A stretch of 64,000 nucleotides of DNA, from NCBI GenBank assembly GCA_019022495.1, contig JAFEKR010000005.1, positions 2,108,001-2,172,000 of the forward strand, read 5' to 3'. Within the stretch, counting starts at the first letter, position 1; the number at the start of each line of letters is the position of its first letter. This document shows, piece after piece, positions 13,049 through 24,971 of this stretch. This stretch comes from Epichloe hybrida (lineage: Eukaryota > Ascomycota > Sordariomycetes > Hypocreales > Clavicipitaceae). The notes beneath the pieces were generated by a model. The model had not been told where the DNA came from, ran no database searches, and saw only the letters and a list, made by a program, of their open reading frames with translations. A program made the translations under genes and the position numbers.

Positions 13049-13095
13049 TTTTTTTAAAAAAAAAAAAAACAAAAAAAAAAAACAAAAAAAAAAAA
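13049..13095. repeat. T7/A14 tract followed by two A12 runs
   Basis: Seven Ts, then A-runs of 14, 12 and 12 separated by single Cs. Such a tail can mark the 3' end of an old retroposed sequence, but no coding remnant of a LINE or retrogene is recognisable to the left. Confidence 0.7.
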
Positions 13096-13116
13096 CTAGT
13101 CCTTGGATGCTAGCGC

Positions 13117-13136
13117 GCACCCAGGAGCCTGGGTGC
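13117..13136. repeat. Perfect 9-bp inverted repeat (hairpin)
   Basis: GCACCCAGG and CCTGGGTGC are separated by two bases, 22 bp to the right of the A-tract. The arms are perfect and GC-rich. This could be a cruciform, an RNA terminator-like hairpin or a transposon end. Confidence 0.7.
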
Positions 13137-16100
13137 CTACCCCCCCTCCCACCAAGGCGCCCGAAGGAACCAAACGGGGCAGCTAAGCTAGCTTATTTCC
13201 TTTTAGCCCTAGTCTACTCCGTACTCGAGTCGCTAGTAAACGGCCAGCCAGCCAGCTTTATTATTACCGGTTTTACGGATTACTTATTGATTAATAATGT
13301 TCCGCGCTTTCAGCAAAGAGGAATTGGGGTGCGGCAGCGCGGTTATCTGTCCTCGCACACTGGGAGATGGTAGCCAACGCCACGAATCGCCATTCATCAA
13401 GATGGGGTGCTCAGACCAGGCCTCTCTGTACCCCTCCACATCGTATGATTAGGTAGCACACCTCCTCCTTCTGCAGTCGGGCGTACAGTGTAGGAATCCA
13501 GTCCTGATTTTAATACCTTACTCTGCAGCTCCTGCGTTTCAAAGGACCTGCCTGGGCAATGATGTCAGGTCGCTAGCCGTGGACTTGCGAGCAACAGTCT
13601 GGGGCACATCTCCCGCAGTTTCATGCGCATACAAGCTGCTATAGCATTCAGGTCCTTTGTTCACGTTGCAGCTGTGAAGCCGTTGACGCCCTTTCATTCA
13701 GATTCGATGGATGTGAAATGTCCGCGAGTCCCGTCACTGGAAGCCGATCTATTGCCCATCCAGGGCGACCGACCAGAAAAAGTTCAATTCATATAAGAAG
13801 CATAGTTGAAGGATGAGAAGAATAGTACGGAGTATGTGGCACAAGGATTCCACATATCACATCAGTATAGTCCGTAGATAGGAATCACCCGGGAAAAAAC
13901 ATGCTATTATGCCGTCCCCTTTGTTTTGCCCTGTCGAGTAACCTCCTGCGTCCTAGATCCGGTCTGCATCACGACCCTCCTTTCCAAGACGTGCAACAGT
14001 AGACAAATGCTAAAACATGTCTGTCCTGAGATTAGAGATTACTAGTTACAGTCGAGGGAACCAAAGCGGGATAACCTACATATTAGCATCCTCGCTAACG
14101 CGAGTTCGAGAGTTCCGGCCGAGAGGACGTGCGAGTTCCCAGCCAGGGGCTGTTGTGCGGCCGAGTGGATGGTGCGGTGAAAAGCCAACAAAAAATTGGC
14201 CACTGTCAAATCAATTTATTTAGAGACGGTCCCAGTTGCGATGCAACGCGATTGTCGACAATGGGGTCACATTCGCGGCGTCCTCCGGCCGTCGACTTGT
14301 TTTGGTGACGACCATTTCAGCCATTTCAGAGCAAAACAGCCCATTTTCGACTTTTACATGTAAAATTAGTAATCCGTACCACAAAACCCAACACGACACA
14401 AGCAATTCTTTTCCCCTGTTACTGCTCAGTCATGTAATTCTCCCCTTAGCCCTGGCTTGTGAATTTTGGGTCATTAAGTCAACACGCATGATTGGTGGCA
14501 AAACGCAGGCGTACGACTCGTGCCGATTAGCCAATCTATTAGGGGAAAAAAAAAAGTTGTTCAATTTGCGATATAATTTCGCTAAGCTCGCTGTGCCATT
14601 TGGCCGGAGTCACCATACCCCCCCCCTCCCAAACACCCTCACCCCCTGCCCCTGAGCTGCTGGGAAGCAAAATATGCGCCTTGGCAAGGAAAACATGCTT
14701 TTTTTTTTTTCATTCTTTCTGGAACAGTTCTTCCCGCCTTGGCTTTCCAACACCCGGGACCAGGGGGGCAGCCCATTATTTCTTTGGCCCATCTCCATTA
14801 TTGAAACCCACTTCAGTCCACTCCAAAACGGCTACCCCGACAGCAAATCTCGAAGCCGTCGGCCAACAATTTTAGCCAATTACACACAGCCATTGTTTTC
14901 TTCACGCCAAGGGCCTCGCACCCGTACCAACAAGGATATTAGGCTAACTAGAATTTTCTTGTCAAGGCTATTTATATATACACGTACTTAACTTGTATAA
15001 TAGCCTAAGTACTGTAGATAATCTATTTACTAGGAAATACTTTTACTATGTATAGCACATGTTTTGCAAGGGGTTGTAATAGAGCCGCAGTCCAGATGCA
15101 AGGCCTTAGTACCGGCCCCAAGAAAATTGATCGTGTGCCAAGTCCGCGTATTATTGTTTACCAAGACAGGCTTTACATAGAGTTGAGGTAGACTGATGCT
15201 GCTCGGGAGATGTGAGACACACGATGATTTCGTGTATCATTGGCCCGCTAGCATTGTGTCTCTGGGAATATACCCATTGTGAACAGAGTTGGCGCCCTGG
15301 TCGACGGTCGTTCGTCGGTTTGCATCGGTCAAGATGCAAATGTTGTGATGCTGCTGCTGACTGCTGACTGCTTAAAACGCGGGAACTTTTGAGCGCAACT
15401 CGATCCTTCCTATGTTAAGACCGACTACGACTAATACGAGCCGGCACCTCATCACTTTTGTCTCAATATGTCCGACTCGCATTTTCCCGGCCAATCTTTA
15501 TTGTTAAGCTCGGGCCATCGGCAATGTCACTCAATGAGTGTATTGTAGCTATCAAGTTGTCGAGTCTAGTTTCGTGTCCCGCGAAATACATTTTCAATCT
15601 GTACACGCAGCTTTTCAGCCGAGACGGAAACCACAGTACAGTTAAATGGCGGCGGTCTCAGAATGGCCCGTAGACACCATAACCATTTACGTGGCCTTCG
15701 TTTGGGGCAATCGTCCTTGATATATCTACTTTATGAATACAAGCCCAGTTGCGTTCCTGACAATCCATAACCTGACGATGCGTCGCGAGTTGTCTCTCTT
15801 CTAGCTATCCAATACTTGAACTCCGTATCCTCTCCATAACACATACATTTTCAAAACCTCTTTCAACACGGACACTCCAAGACTTGGTATCCATTCCGTA
15901 CAGACTGTATGGTACGCCTTTGTTCCAAGCACATGACTATGCTACCATCCGACTTTTTTGATAAGGCGGATGGAAAATAAAAATGACAACCCCACCAACG
16001 CCCTGCCGCGCTAAATGCAGACAACGAAAAGGGCATCAAAAACTGATGACCAAGTAAAGAACAGAAGATGAGAAGACGCAGGAAGAGTAGAGAAAAGAAG

Positions 16101-16178
16101 AAAGAACGAAAGATGGAGAACCTAGCGCAAATTGGGCTTGCGAAGATGTATGATGAGGTTCAGAATAAAGGCTTTTGC

Positions 16179-19100
16179 TCAATAGAGACGAAGGTCAAAG
16201 TCTCCCTTGAAGCCTCCATTTAGCAACATGGACGCAATCCTGAGCCGCTGGCCCGGCATATCTTCTGAGGCATAACTGTCAATCGGATTGAGGCCCAATG
16301 CAACGCACATGCCATTCGTGATCGTGTGTACACCGCAATCATACCCATTCGTTTGCTGAGGAGCCTCGTGCCGCACAACTTTCCATTCGCTTTCGACAAA
16401 TTGGTCCTCCATGATGTCTTTCAGCCACGCCAGACCTAATTTGACATACTGCTGCGAACCTCTTGGATTCATCGAATCCATGTGCGCTATAGTTTTCTTG
16501 CTGGGCCGAACGACAAGAAGGGTCCAATGTGAATTCTCACAAATTGGAAGTAGAATCGTATCAACTTTGAGAAAATTTTTCTTGTCTACTCCATACCGAC
16601 GAAGTGTTCTCTGCGTTCGAGTGACACCCTGTTCTCGCAAACGCTTGAAGAAGAAAGATGACATGGCAAGACACTTGCGTGTGCTTTTCTTGGTGTCCTT
16701 AATACCGGCAGCCATGTTGACAAACTGATCAAGCCAATTGAGGGATCCGTTGACGATTTCATCGTTAAGCCATTCGGTGGGTGGAACGACCTTGGCGAAG
16801 TCGTGTCGCCTCAGATCAACACCTTCCGCCGTGGTGGCTAGGGTGGTCGAAGCACTTGCACGTAAGGTTGCGTGTGCTCGAGCAAGCCAGTCTGAGCTGA
16901 GAGGGGACACGAGTGGCTGGTCCGGGATGCGCAGTCCACCAGATTTGGCAAGCCTCTCCTCGCGTTCTTTGCGGGCTCGCTTGTCGGCAAGTTTCTTAGC
17001 CTCTTCAGCTGCTTTCTGAGCCGCTCTTTCTTTCTTGAGAGCAATACCCGCTTTTGTATCATCGCTAATAGCAAGAGATTGGATTGAAGGAAGAGAAAGA
17101 ATTTTCTTGATTGCAGCAGATGGATCAATATCTTCTTTGTCGTGCTTCTGAAGCAGGGCCGATTTTGTGCCGCGAAAGATAGATTTGTGGCCGAGGTCAT
17201 AACGTCTCAACCCCGGAGACTCGACCCCTTGGGAGCTAACGTCCTCCGGAGATGCGGCCTCGCTTCTGGCTGTCTGCGCGTGTTGGGTACCATTGATGAA
17301 GTCATGTCGGATCGATACTTCACTGGCAGGAAGTAATTTAGGTACATCCAATCCCAAGTGTGTTCGCTGTCTTGGGGCTAGAGTGCTTTCAGTGAAGCGA
17401 ACGGACTTTGGAGCACGTCGCATTGTGAGCCGCTTAGGCGCCTTGCGATCTTTCAAGATGGACCTCACAGCCCGAATTTCATGGTCTTTGAGGGGTCGCT
17501 TTGCCTCAAATTCAGTGATGTATGATTCCTTTATGAGCTCGGAAGTAACATCCTGACTATGGAACTTGGCTCTAAAGCCAGCGGGTGTGAGTCGATCTAG
17601 TTCGGCGGCTAAGAATTTGGCTCTCAAACGCCCCGTTTTAGTCGAATCTGCTTTTCTGATGCGTAATGGTGGGGTCGATGGAGAAGTTAGAGGCGCCAAT
17701 TTGGGCTTGTGGATTTGAGTCTCTTTGGTCAGACCAGGTTGTTTTAGTCTGTGAATCTCTTTGATTAGACTAGGTTGTTTCAGTCTTTGAGAATCCACCT
17801 TAGGATAAGTCCCCGGCACTCTCTCGAGTGATTTGGTTTTCAAACCCGGGGGTAAGAACTCGTCGACCAATTTTTTGTGAAAGTAGTTGGGCTTGATGTA
17901 GCTTGGAATAATGATGTTGCGTTCCACTGCTGTCATGTCCAAGGCAACATACCCTATGATGTCAATAGGTAAGGGGTATCCATCCTCAACATGGCCTCCA
18001 GCGTCGAGAATCCTCCTTAATACAGGCACCAGATGAGGGGTCGATGTGAAATTTTTGGTTCGAATGACTGTCTGAAGAGTCTCGGTGCTGATTTGGTATT
18101 CAAAAGTTCTGGGAACTTTGGCGTGCTTATCCTTTGCTTTGATAAAGTTTCCAATTTCATACACAGTGTCTAGGAAAGCGACCATCCGCTGACATAGAAG
18201 CAGGTATAAAGAGGACAGATCATACCCATCTTCACCAGCATGGAATCTTTCAAGGTCGTCCTTATTGTCTGCCAGAACTGGAAGTAGCGGTCTAAGGAGC
18301 ATGTTCATTTGTGAACGTGATGGAGACTGGTGTACAATAGTACAGGTTCTGTGAAAACAGTCGCGAAAGTGATCGTATCGCGACATAAGAAGGTTGAGTC
18401 CATCCCGGTCCAACCACTCGAAATCGGATTCATCGGATGCGATTTTGCGTCGTTTGGTGGCAACATGAAGTCCTTCGAATTTAGGAACAGCGACATATGA
18501 TCTTGTTTCAGAAATAGCATAAGGCTGATTGTGCACTGTATCAATAGTTAGTAACCTTCATATGTCACATCTGGTTAGAAAAAATGGGGGGAAAACTAGA
18601 CAAAACACACAATAATGGCGGAGCTTGTCGCCCACTTCTGAAAGAGTAGAGATGATATTGGACATCATCCCGGTGATGCGTTCGGAAACAGGCTGTAGGT
18701 TGAACATGTGTTGCTGCTAATAAACGTCAGTCTACCTTAGTATAAAAACCTTGATGGAAATATTAGAAAATGAAGCATAACGCACTTGATATTTTGCTTG
18801 ATACTCAAGCTCAGAATCTGGAGTGAATGGGCTGCGAGAGATAGTGACGGAAGATGAAAGGTTTGTGTCCTGGGAACAGTGCAGTGCGGCAACCAAATCA
18901 ACCTCGGGATCTTCTGCGCGGCGTTTTTTGCTGCAAATTCCATTGATTTCAACAAAAAGAGGCACATTATTTGGAAGAGGTCTTAGAACCACAGAGTTTA
19001 TAGGACTTTGATGTCCTTGTGTTCGTTGGTCACTCAAGTAACGCAAGGAGTCTTCAATGTCGAGTCGCCTTGGATCAAAAATTGAAAGTCTCGGATACTT

Positions 19101-19676
19101 GGTATCGATGAGAAAACGTTGCTTCGGAAAGCTTTTGGATCTTGGTCGTCGACTGAGATCCTGAGGTGGTATCTCGCGGGGTTGGGCGGGCAATCGTCTC
19201 CTAAGTTTTGGGAAACGAGGGAGCCAAGGGCTTCTGGGGTTGCGTGGTCGGTTAGCACATCTGATCACCCGGCCGCAGGCTGTAAGCATAGGCGGAACAT
19301 GTGAGACGCATCTCTCGAGTCCCAGAGTCTCCGAGTCATTGACAAGGAGGGCTCCAGTGACATCTCGAGAGGGTTCATGATTTTGAGAAGACAGTGTCTC
19401 TGGGATCGACTCGACCGTATCAAGCTTAGTGACAGTGGTAGACACGGAGCCTCGACTGGCATCAGGATCATGGTCGGCAAAATCACCAGGACTTGCTGAT
19501 CTAGTATCTTCCGAGACGGAGTCTGTGGCATCGCAAAAAGTAGAGTCCTGGTTGCCAACTTCGGGACTGCCCGAGAGAGCTTCCAAGGTCCCTTGGGTGA
19601 AACGAAACAGACGTCTGAAAGCTAGGGAAGGAAGGGTGGAATAGGAGAATAGCCAACCGTATGGACTATCAGACAT
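16179..19676 (-). CDS. SUMO-specific cysteine protease, Ulp1 family (C48)
   Basis: Predicted protease that matures SUMO and removes it from targets, usually at the nuclear envelope. Three exons on the minus strand: 19676-18786, 18716-18611, 18535-16179 (1117 residues). The catalytic domain fills the last ~220 residues: entry WLNDEIVNGSLNWL, His in NSHWTLLVVRP (~1002), Asp in AHMDSMNPRG (~1019), the Gln of APQQTNGYDCG (~1060) and catalytic Cys in that same block (~1066). All four key residues are present. The long N-terminal region is disordered and basic, with a Lys/Arg/Ala-rich helix (KERAAQKAAEEAKKLADKRA) just before the protease. The small middle exon joins in frame both sides (KYQ-QQHMFNL and DKLRHY-LHNQPYAI). 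Start chosen at MSDSPYGW; the frame is open further 5', so an extra upstream exon is possible. Confidence 0.88.
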
Positions 19677-20537
19677 CTTGTCTCGATGGTCGCAGCTACC
19701 TAAGTAGCCGTAAACGATCTGAAAAGTGATGGATTCCAGGAAGTTTGCCTGCAACGCGACAGCCAGTCCTGTCTGCAGAGGCAAGTAAAGCTATGATGTG
19801 AGTTGCACAGTTTGTGTGAAACAAAAGCAATGGTGGTGAGCAGGGTAGTATAACAAGAAGGTATAACGCAGTCTAATGCAATCCAGAATGAGAAGAGAAG
19901 TGGTTGTTCTTACTGTAGCTGTTTCGCAAACTGACAGATGATGAGAAAGGTAAGAAGGAGGCAACGAGACGAGGATGTGAAGACGCGTTGATATGGGATT
20001 CTTCAGGAAGTGGACCTCGTTCGCGAAAACGCGCAGGCGGCTAAATGGTTTAATCTCAATGTAGATTAGTTAAGGACGAAAATGGTCACATCAAGCGAAG
20101 CACGCGCCGTGCTGTAGCGACCGCTGGCATTAAGGCGCCGAGCTCACTGATGAGACGCTATTGAAGATGATTTGCGATCCGACTTTGCAGAGATCCAGTG
20201 GAGTTTTAGGGAGTTTAGAGGTGGCAGAACCTCGGAAGCAAACTTCCGGGCATACTTCATTCAATAGCCCCACCATACAAGCTCCATTAGGCGATTTGCC
20301 CCACTGACATCACTGCACATCAAGGCAGGGGTTGGTCAGCAGTTCAGATCAAAGGACCGACATGTGCACACAAATTAATTCCGTGCGTAAGCTTTCAAAT
20401 AACGCGCAGGAGCTCTGGTAAATTCACTAGGCATTTTCCCCCATCAAAATATGCACCACTACGTTACGAAACCCCCAACACCTAACCCGTGAAATCCCAT
20501 CCCACGACCTTCCCCTCAAGATATAGAGATTCTGAAA
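19677..20537. other. Intergenic region upstream of the SUMO protease gene
   Basis: 861 bp between the SUMO protease start and the 3' end of the flavin monooxygenase gene. It should contain the protease promoter. Minus-strand sequence up to 19784 remains in frame with the protease and could be 5' coding sequence behind an acceptor near 19770. Nothing else was recognised. Confidence 0.5.
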
Positions 20538-22711
20538 TTACAACGATGGAGCAATACTGGCCAGTTTCTTGGTGCAGAAAGTCGAAAAGTATTCATTCAG
20601 GGCGTTGATGGTTCCATAACCCTCGGCTAGTGCGGTGACAGCACCGACGTAACCATCCGGGCGGACCACGGCTACGGCACCCTTCTCCTCATCGAACCCC
20701 ATCTTAGCGTGAGCTGATGCTTTCGCATTGGGAACTCGACGATCCCATCGATCATCTGCATACACATGGTCTCGGTATCGAGCTAGCAGACCTGGAACGT
20801 CCCTCGATATCTCAATCTGTGTTCTTTTAGCAGCAAATACCGTGCAAAGCGTGAAGAACAAGCTATGTGGATTGTGTTGCTCGTGATGCGAAACGATGTC
20901 GATGTCTGACCTGGTGTAAGATCCATAAAATGATCCTTTACTGCCGAGGCCACGGGCGAGGTCTCGAAGTGCGAGTTTGGTGACGGAAGGATTTCCTGCA
21001 AATATGAAAATACGGAATGAGCCATTCAACGGTATCTCTTGCTCCAGGTGAACCACATTCGCGTCCACTACCCTGGTCACATCGGAGTTTACAAAAATGT
21101 GACCCGTCCGAAGTCTTGTGCCCTCGGGGTGCATGAGGGTTGATGTTGCCGGATGACTTTGAGACCAGTTCACCTCGTTTGGCCCATACGATACCCCATA
21201 GCCACTGGTAAATTCACAAGACTCCTTGAATACTTTAATGAATTCATCTTCCTCAGTGTCATGATTGTCCAAGCTGCTGCTCGAAACAGCCTCCACCTCC
21301 TTGGTGGCTGGTGGCCGTTGCGAAAATAGCTTTGCGTAGCGATGATCGAAATCCAGTAGACTCTCTGCAACACCTTTTCGCTCTGATTCGTACGTCTTGA
21401 GAAGATCTCGATGGGCTAAACCACCCTCCACCGCATGGATCTTCCATGCCAAATTCAGTGCATCCAGAAATGCCGTATTCATGCCTTGGCCAGCTTTTGG
21501 CTGTGGGCGACACAACGGGATTTGGTCAGCCATGGGTAGCAACTTCACGTGGAGTTTTGTGTAGCTTTGTCAAGTTGAACTTACACTGTGGGTATGGCAT
21601 GCATCGCCACCGAGAAACACTCGCTGATCTAAGCTGTATCTGTTTGATATTCCTTGACCGATTGGGTACACGGAGTACCACTCAACCCGCTCCCATTCTA
21701 TTGAGTAAGGATGTAGAATTTTCTTCGCTGATTCCTGGACTTGTTGCTCTGTTGCAGTTTTTCGGGGATTCCAGTCGGCATCGTTTGAAGATGCAATTTG
21801 AATATATAGTCGTACCATGTTGTCCTCTCTAGGAATTACCATGATTGAACCATGTTGGCTATGAATTGTGCACTTCATCTGAATTCATGATGTTAGTAAG
21901 TAGAGCAGTAACAGTGTAATTTGTCAGTCTCACGAACCTTAATATCGGGGAAGTCTGTCTTGACCACCCCGTCCATAACGCCCCAGACATGTTCAATAAG
22001 GTCGATGTGTTTCACCTCGATATTGAGTTGCTTTCGAATAAGAGATCTTGCTCCTTCGCCTCCAAAAAGATACTTGGCTCTCACAGTCTCGGTCGCTGTT
22101 CCATCAACATGCCTCATTTCGACATATACTGGAAAATCAGGGTTCTCGTTTTCGTCAGATTTGAAGCTTGTTACGGTCCAGGGTCTTTGGATCCGAACAC
22201 CATTTGATTCGAGATCATTGATGAATACTCTCTCTATGTGACCTTGGTGCAAAAGTGTAGTGAAGGGGTATCGGGCGTCAATAAAACTTGGACAGCTAGC
22301 CCACGTTCCAGTCCGGACAATGTCACTCCCGGACTTATCTGGATTCCAAAACGCGACTTCAAAAACACGGGCAGGCTTGTGGGCCATTATTGCGGATTTG
22401 AGTCCCATATTCCGAAGGAGGTCCAACGAACGCGGCTGTATCCCGTCAGCACGTCCCGTACTGGTTGGCTCTGGCCGAATATCGATGTGCTTGATGCGAT
22501 AGCCCCATCTGGCCAAACAGGTTGAGAGCATGAGCCCAACAGGGCCAGCTCCCACAATGACTACCAAACGGAAGGTCAATTGACTTGGTTCGTCTCCCCA
22601 AAACATTGACTGGACACGGTGGGTTGTTTCAAGTGATTTTGTTTTTCTGGGCTTACCGATGTCATAGAGCTGGGACCCTGCCCCTTCGGTGAAGTGAGAG
22701 TGCGCTGTCAT
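20538..22711 (-). CDS. FAD-dependent aromatic hydroxylase (phenol 2-monooxygenase type)
   Basis: Flavoprotein that hydroxylates phenolic rings using NADPH and O2. Three exons on the minus strand: 22711-21938, 21878-21585 and 21500-20538, all in phase 0 (676 residues). The Rossmann FAD motif [12 protein letters not shown] is at about residues 51-62, [20 protein letters not shown] follows as expected for the phenol hydroxylase group, and the second FAD motif [19 protein letters not shown] is created by the second exon join. The C-terminal ~200 residues form the thioredoxin-like domain of phenol hydroxylases, with [20 protein letters not shown] and a PDGYVG motif near the end. There is no neighbouring backbone enzyme or transporter, so a catabolic role is as likely as a secondary-metabolite one. 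Confidence 0.9.
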
Positions 22712-24971
22712 CGCGCCTAACGGTTCGAAGATGGATATTTCTGAAAAGCTGGAAGCTGGAAGTTATTGAGGGGATCAGATGTGTACCATAAAGGCGCTTG
22801 GGAAGATGAAGAAGAAACTAGTATGAGTCTTTTTTAAAATGTGCGAATCGCAACCACTACTGCTGCTGACAAAACAGTTCGGGTGGAGGGCGAGAAGTTT
22901 GGGAAGTGAATGTCGAGATGCAACGATCTTTATATCTATGGGTAGACTTCTTGGAGCGAGACTTGGAGGGCGGTCCGGATTTCTCTCAAATACTATTGAA
23001 AGCAGACACTAGTACAGCAACCAGAAAGCCACCGATGACAAAAGGGACTCGGGAAAAAAACGGACTTGCCGCTGGACATGGCCGGCAGCGTGGATCGGAT
23101 GTCTCAGCCTGACCCGGATACCAAGGCGGGAGTGAGGGACGGGAGTGACAGACGGGAGTGAGAGGCGGGAGGGGCAGAAGAAAAAGACGGTCATCTGTAA
23201 TAACATGTGGCAGAGAACGACGGACTCATGCGAATCCAGTCGCCATAGTTGGCGCCACTGAGGTCGCTTCATCATGTCGGTGCACAGCACACGGAAACAA
23301 ACTGCGGGAAGTGATCAAGCGACAGGGTATGTATACTTCTTAGTAGATCAATGACGAGGGCACAAACTGTACATAGAGGCGCTCAAGCGCTCAATGCTGC
23401 ACCCGCTGTACGGAGCAATGAGGCACCTATCTAAAATTGACAAGTCCCTTGAAAAAACCCAGACCTAAGCAATTTGGGCGTCGCACTTGCATATTATCTA
23501 CATGTACATGTAGGTACACTCTAATCCCTGTTTGATTTTGCACGAGCACTCCGTGCATCATACCCCCACTGTCTTACTAAGTCAGCAGCCACCCGGGAAC
23601 TGGCATCGGTAAATGCCACCCTGGTTTTGTGGTGGGGCCCAGAAAGGTCAGGTTTGAAACTTGTTCAGAAACCTCTCGCCTAACTGGTTCTCTTTAGTAG
23701 GTAAGAAAGGATCAAGGCTTCCCATTTAGTCCGTAATACAAACAACTCCATGTCAGTATGGCCTTCTTCTGGAATTGGGAGACCGCAAGAGATATGCCTA
23801 GTCTCGAATGCCGTACCTGATCCTTCGACTATTCTGCCAGGCAGAAGGCAGGAAGAACTCTACCGGGGTCCAGCTCACAGGCTCCCCACAACTCGGGGAG
23901 GGGGGTCCTGGCTATGGTGCCCAAAGCGGCAAATGACATCGGGAATCCAGGCCACTTCACACCCCGTCCGTTCGAGTCCTTGAATCCGAGGACGCCTTGA
24001 AGCCGAAGACGCCTTGAAGCCGAAGACGCCTTGAAGCCGAAGACGCCTTGAGTCCGAAGACGCCTTGAGCCCGAAGACGCCTGAAGCTAATAGGTATGCG
24101 CCTTGTCTCATGTCACTATTCACTATTGATCATGTAACTCTATTACGATAGGTGTTTGTCATCTCAAGTCTCGAGCCAGCCTCATAGCTGTTCGTTCAGT
24201 CACAAGCTGATTGGTTCACGTGCTCGAAAGTTTCTTGCGACCACTTCAGTAGAAGACGTGGAAGTCAAAGCCCATATTGACATGTTCGGCTTCCTTCTTC
24301 AGTCTGTGTGACATTGCACACTCTCTTTGAGTCGCCAAGGACTCCGCCCTACCAGATCATCAGTGTAACATCAGCCGAAGCTGGTACTTATCCACTGTTC
24401 ACGAAGGCATGAGATCAAGAATTGTGAGGGAAACTATTAGACATACACCAAGGATCCATTGGCGATAGTGATTGCAATTAATAGCTTCAGTTCGCTATCT
24501 ATATGTATCCTGGGCGACGATGCGTAGCTCGATCTCTGTTTTGGTCTGCTGCCAGGTGGCAACCATGGCTGACAGCTGGCTGACAGTCCGACCCGACACG
24601 CTGCCATTGAAGAAGTATCGCGTTGGTCATTGTCTCCATTGTTTCCTGTTTCACTGCACGTTGATGAACCCCGGTGCATGTTCGTTGCAAGAATTTAGGA
24701 GTAAACTTCCATCACCTACACTTCCCACTCTTGCTAGCAAAATGTGCATCATCTGATCCTTGGTTTTTACGTAGTGCAGAACCAAACGCAATTCCTCGCC
24801 CGTCTTCTTCAAAGCTACCCACAGGTCTGACCTCTGATGTCTTCTGAAAATCTGCGGCAAGACAGAACGCCCGAACATGCCAGTCAGGCTACGCCCATAT
24901 TACGACCGACAAGAAGGAGTCCAGCAGGTTCGCCTATAAGACGTCGAATCCAACAACCATTGACAATACGG
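22712..24971. other. Intergenic region with minisatellite
   Basis: 2.3 kb between the start codons of the flavin hydroxylase and the uncharacterised gene to the right, so it holds both promoters. It includes the 17-bp tandem repeat at 23982-24082. Small frames on both strands lack splice partners and motifs. No tRNA or known RNA gene was recognised. Confidence 0.5.
23982..24082. repeat. 17-bp tandem minisatellite, six copies
   Basis: Unit GAAGCCGAAGACGCCTT. Copies start at 23982, 23999, 24016, 24033, 24050 and 24067; three are identical, the others differ by one to three bases and the last is one base short. Seventeen is not divisible by three, so the array is unlikely to be coding even though a minus-strand frame happens to cross it. 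Confidence 0.92.

Larger units (their letters stand above)
11473..13834. repeat. Cluster of six exact TACGGAGTA / TACTCCGTA 9-mers
   Basis: Exact copies: TACGGAGTA at 11473-11481, 11982-11990, 12436-12444 and 13826-13834; its reverse complement at 11700-11708 and 13215-13223. Near-matches occur at about 12149 and 12835. They are not in tandem, lie in non-coding DNA in both orientations, and are not seen in the transposon island. The role is unknown; they could be factor sites or relics of a dispersed element. Confidence 0.7.
10353..16178. other. 5.8 kb gene-poor intergenic region
   Basis: Upstream of the RGS gene and downstream of the SUMO protease gene. The first 1 kb is purine-rich on the plus strand, thus pyrimidine-rich on the RGS sense strand, like a long fungal promoter and leader. 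Further in lie the TACGGAGTA cluster, an A-tract with hairpin, GC-skewed C-runs near 12300 and 14620, and an AT-rich patch at 14930-15070 resembling RIP-damaged repeat sequence. I found no reading frame with coding character or matching splice sites. A long non-coding RNA or lineage-specific gene cannot be excluded from sequence alone. Confidence 0.55.

Noticed and set aside
14236..14875. Overlapping plus-strand frames of 91-139 codons
   Set aside because: They cross homopolymer runs, lack motifs and overlap each other in different frames.
23875..24123. Minus-strand frame across the 17-bp repeat giving a repetitive peptide
   Set aside because: Unit length is not a multiple of three, so the peptide repeat is only apparent; no start context or neighbouring exons.
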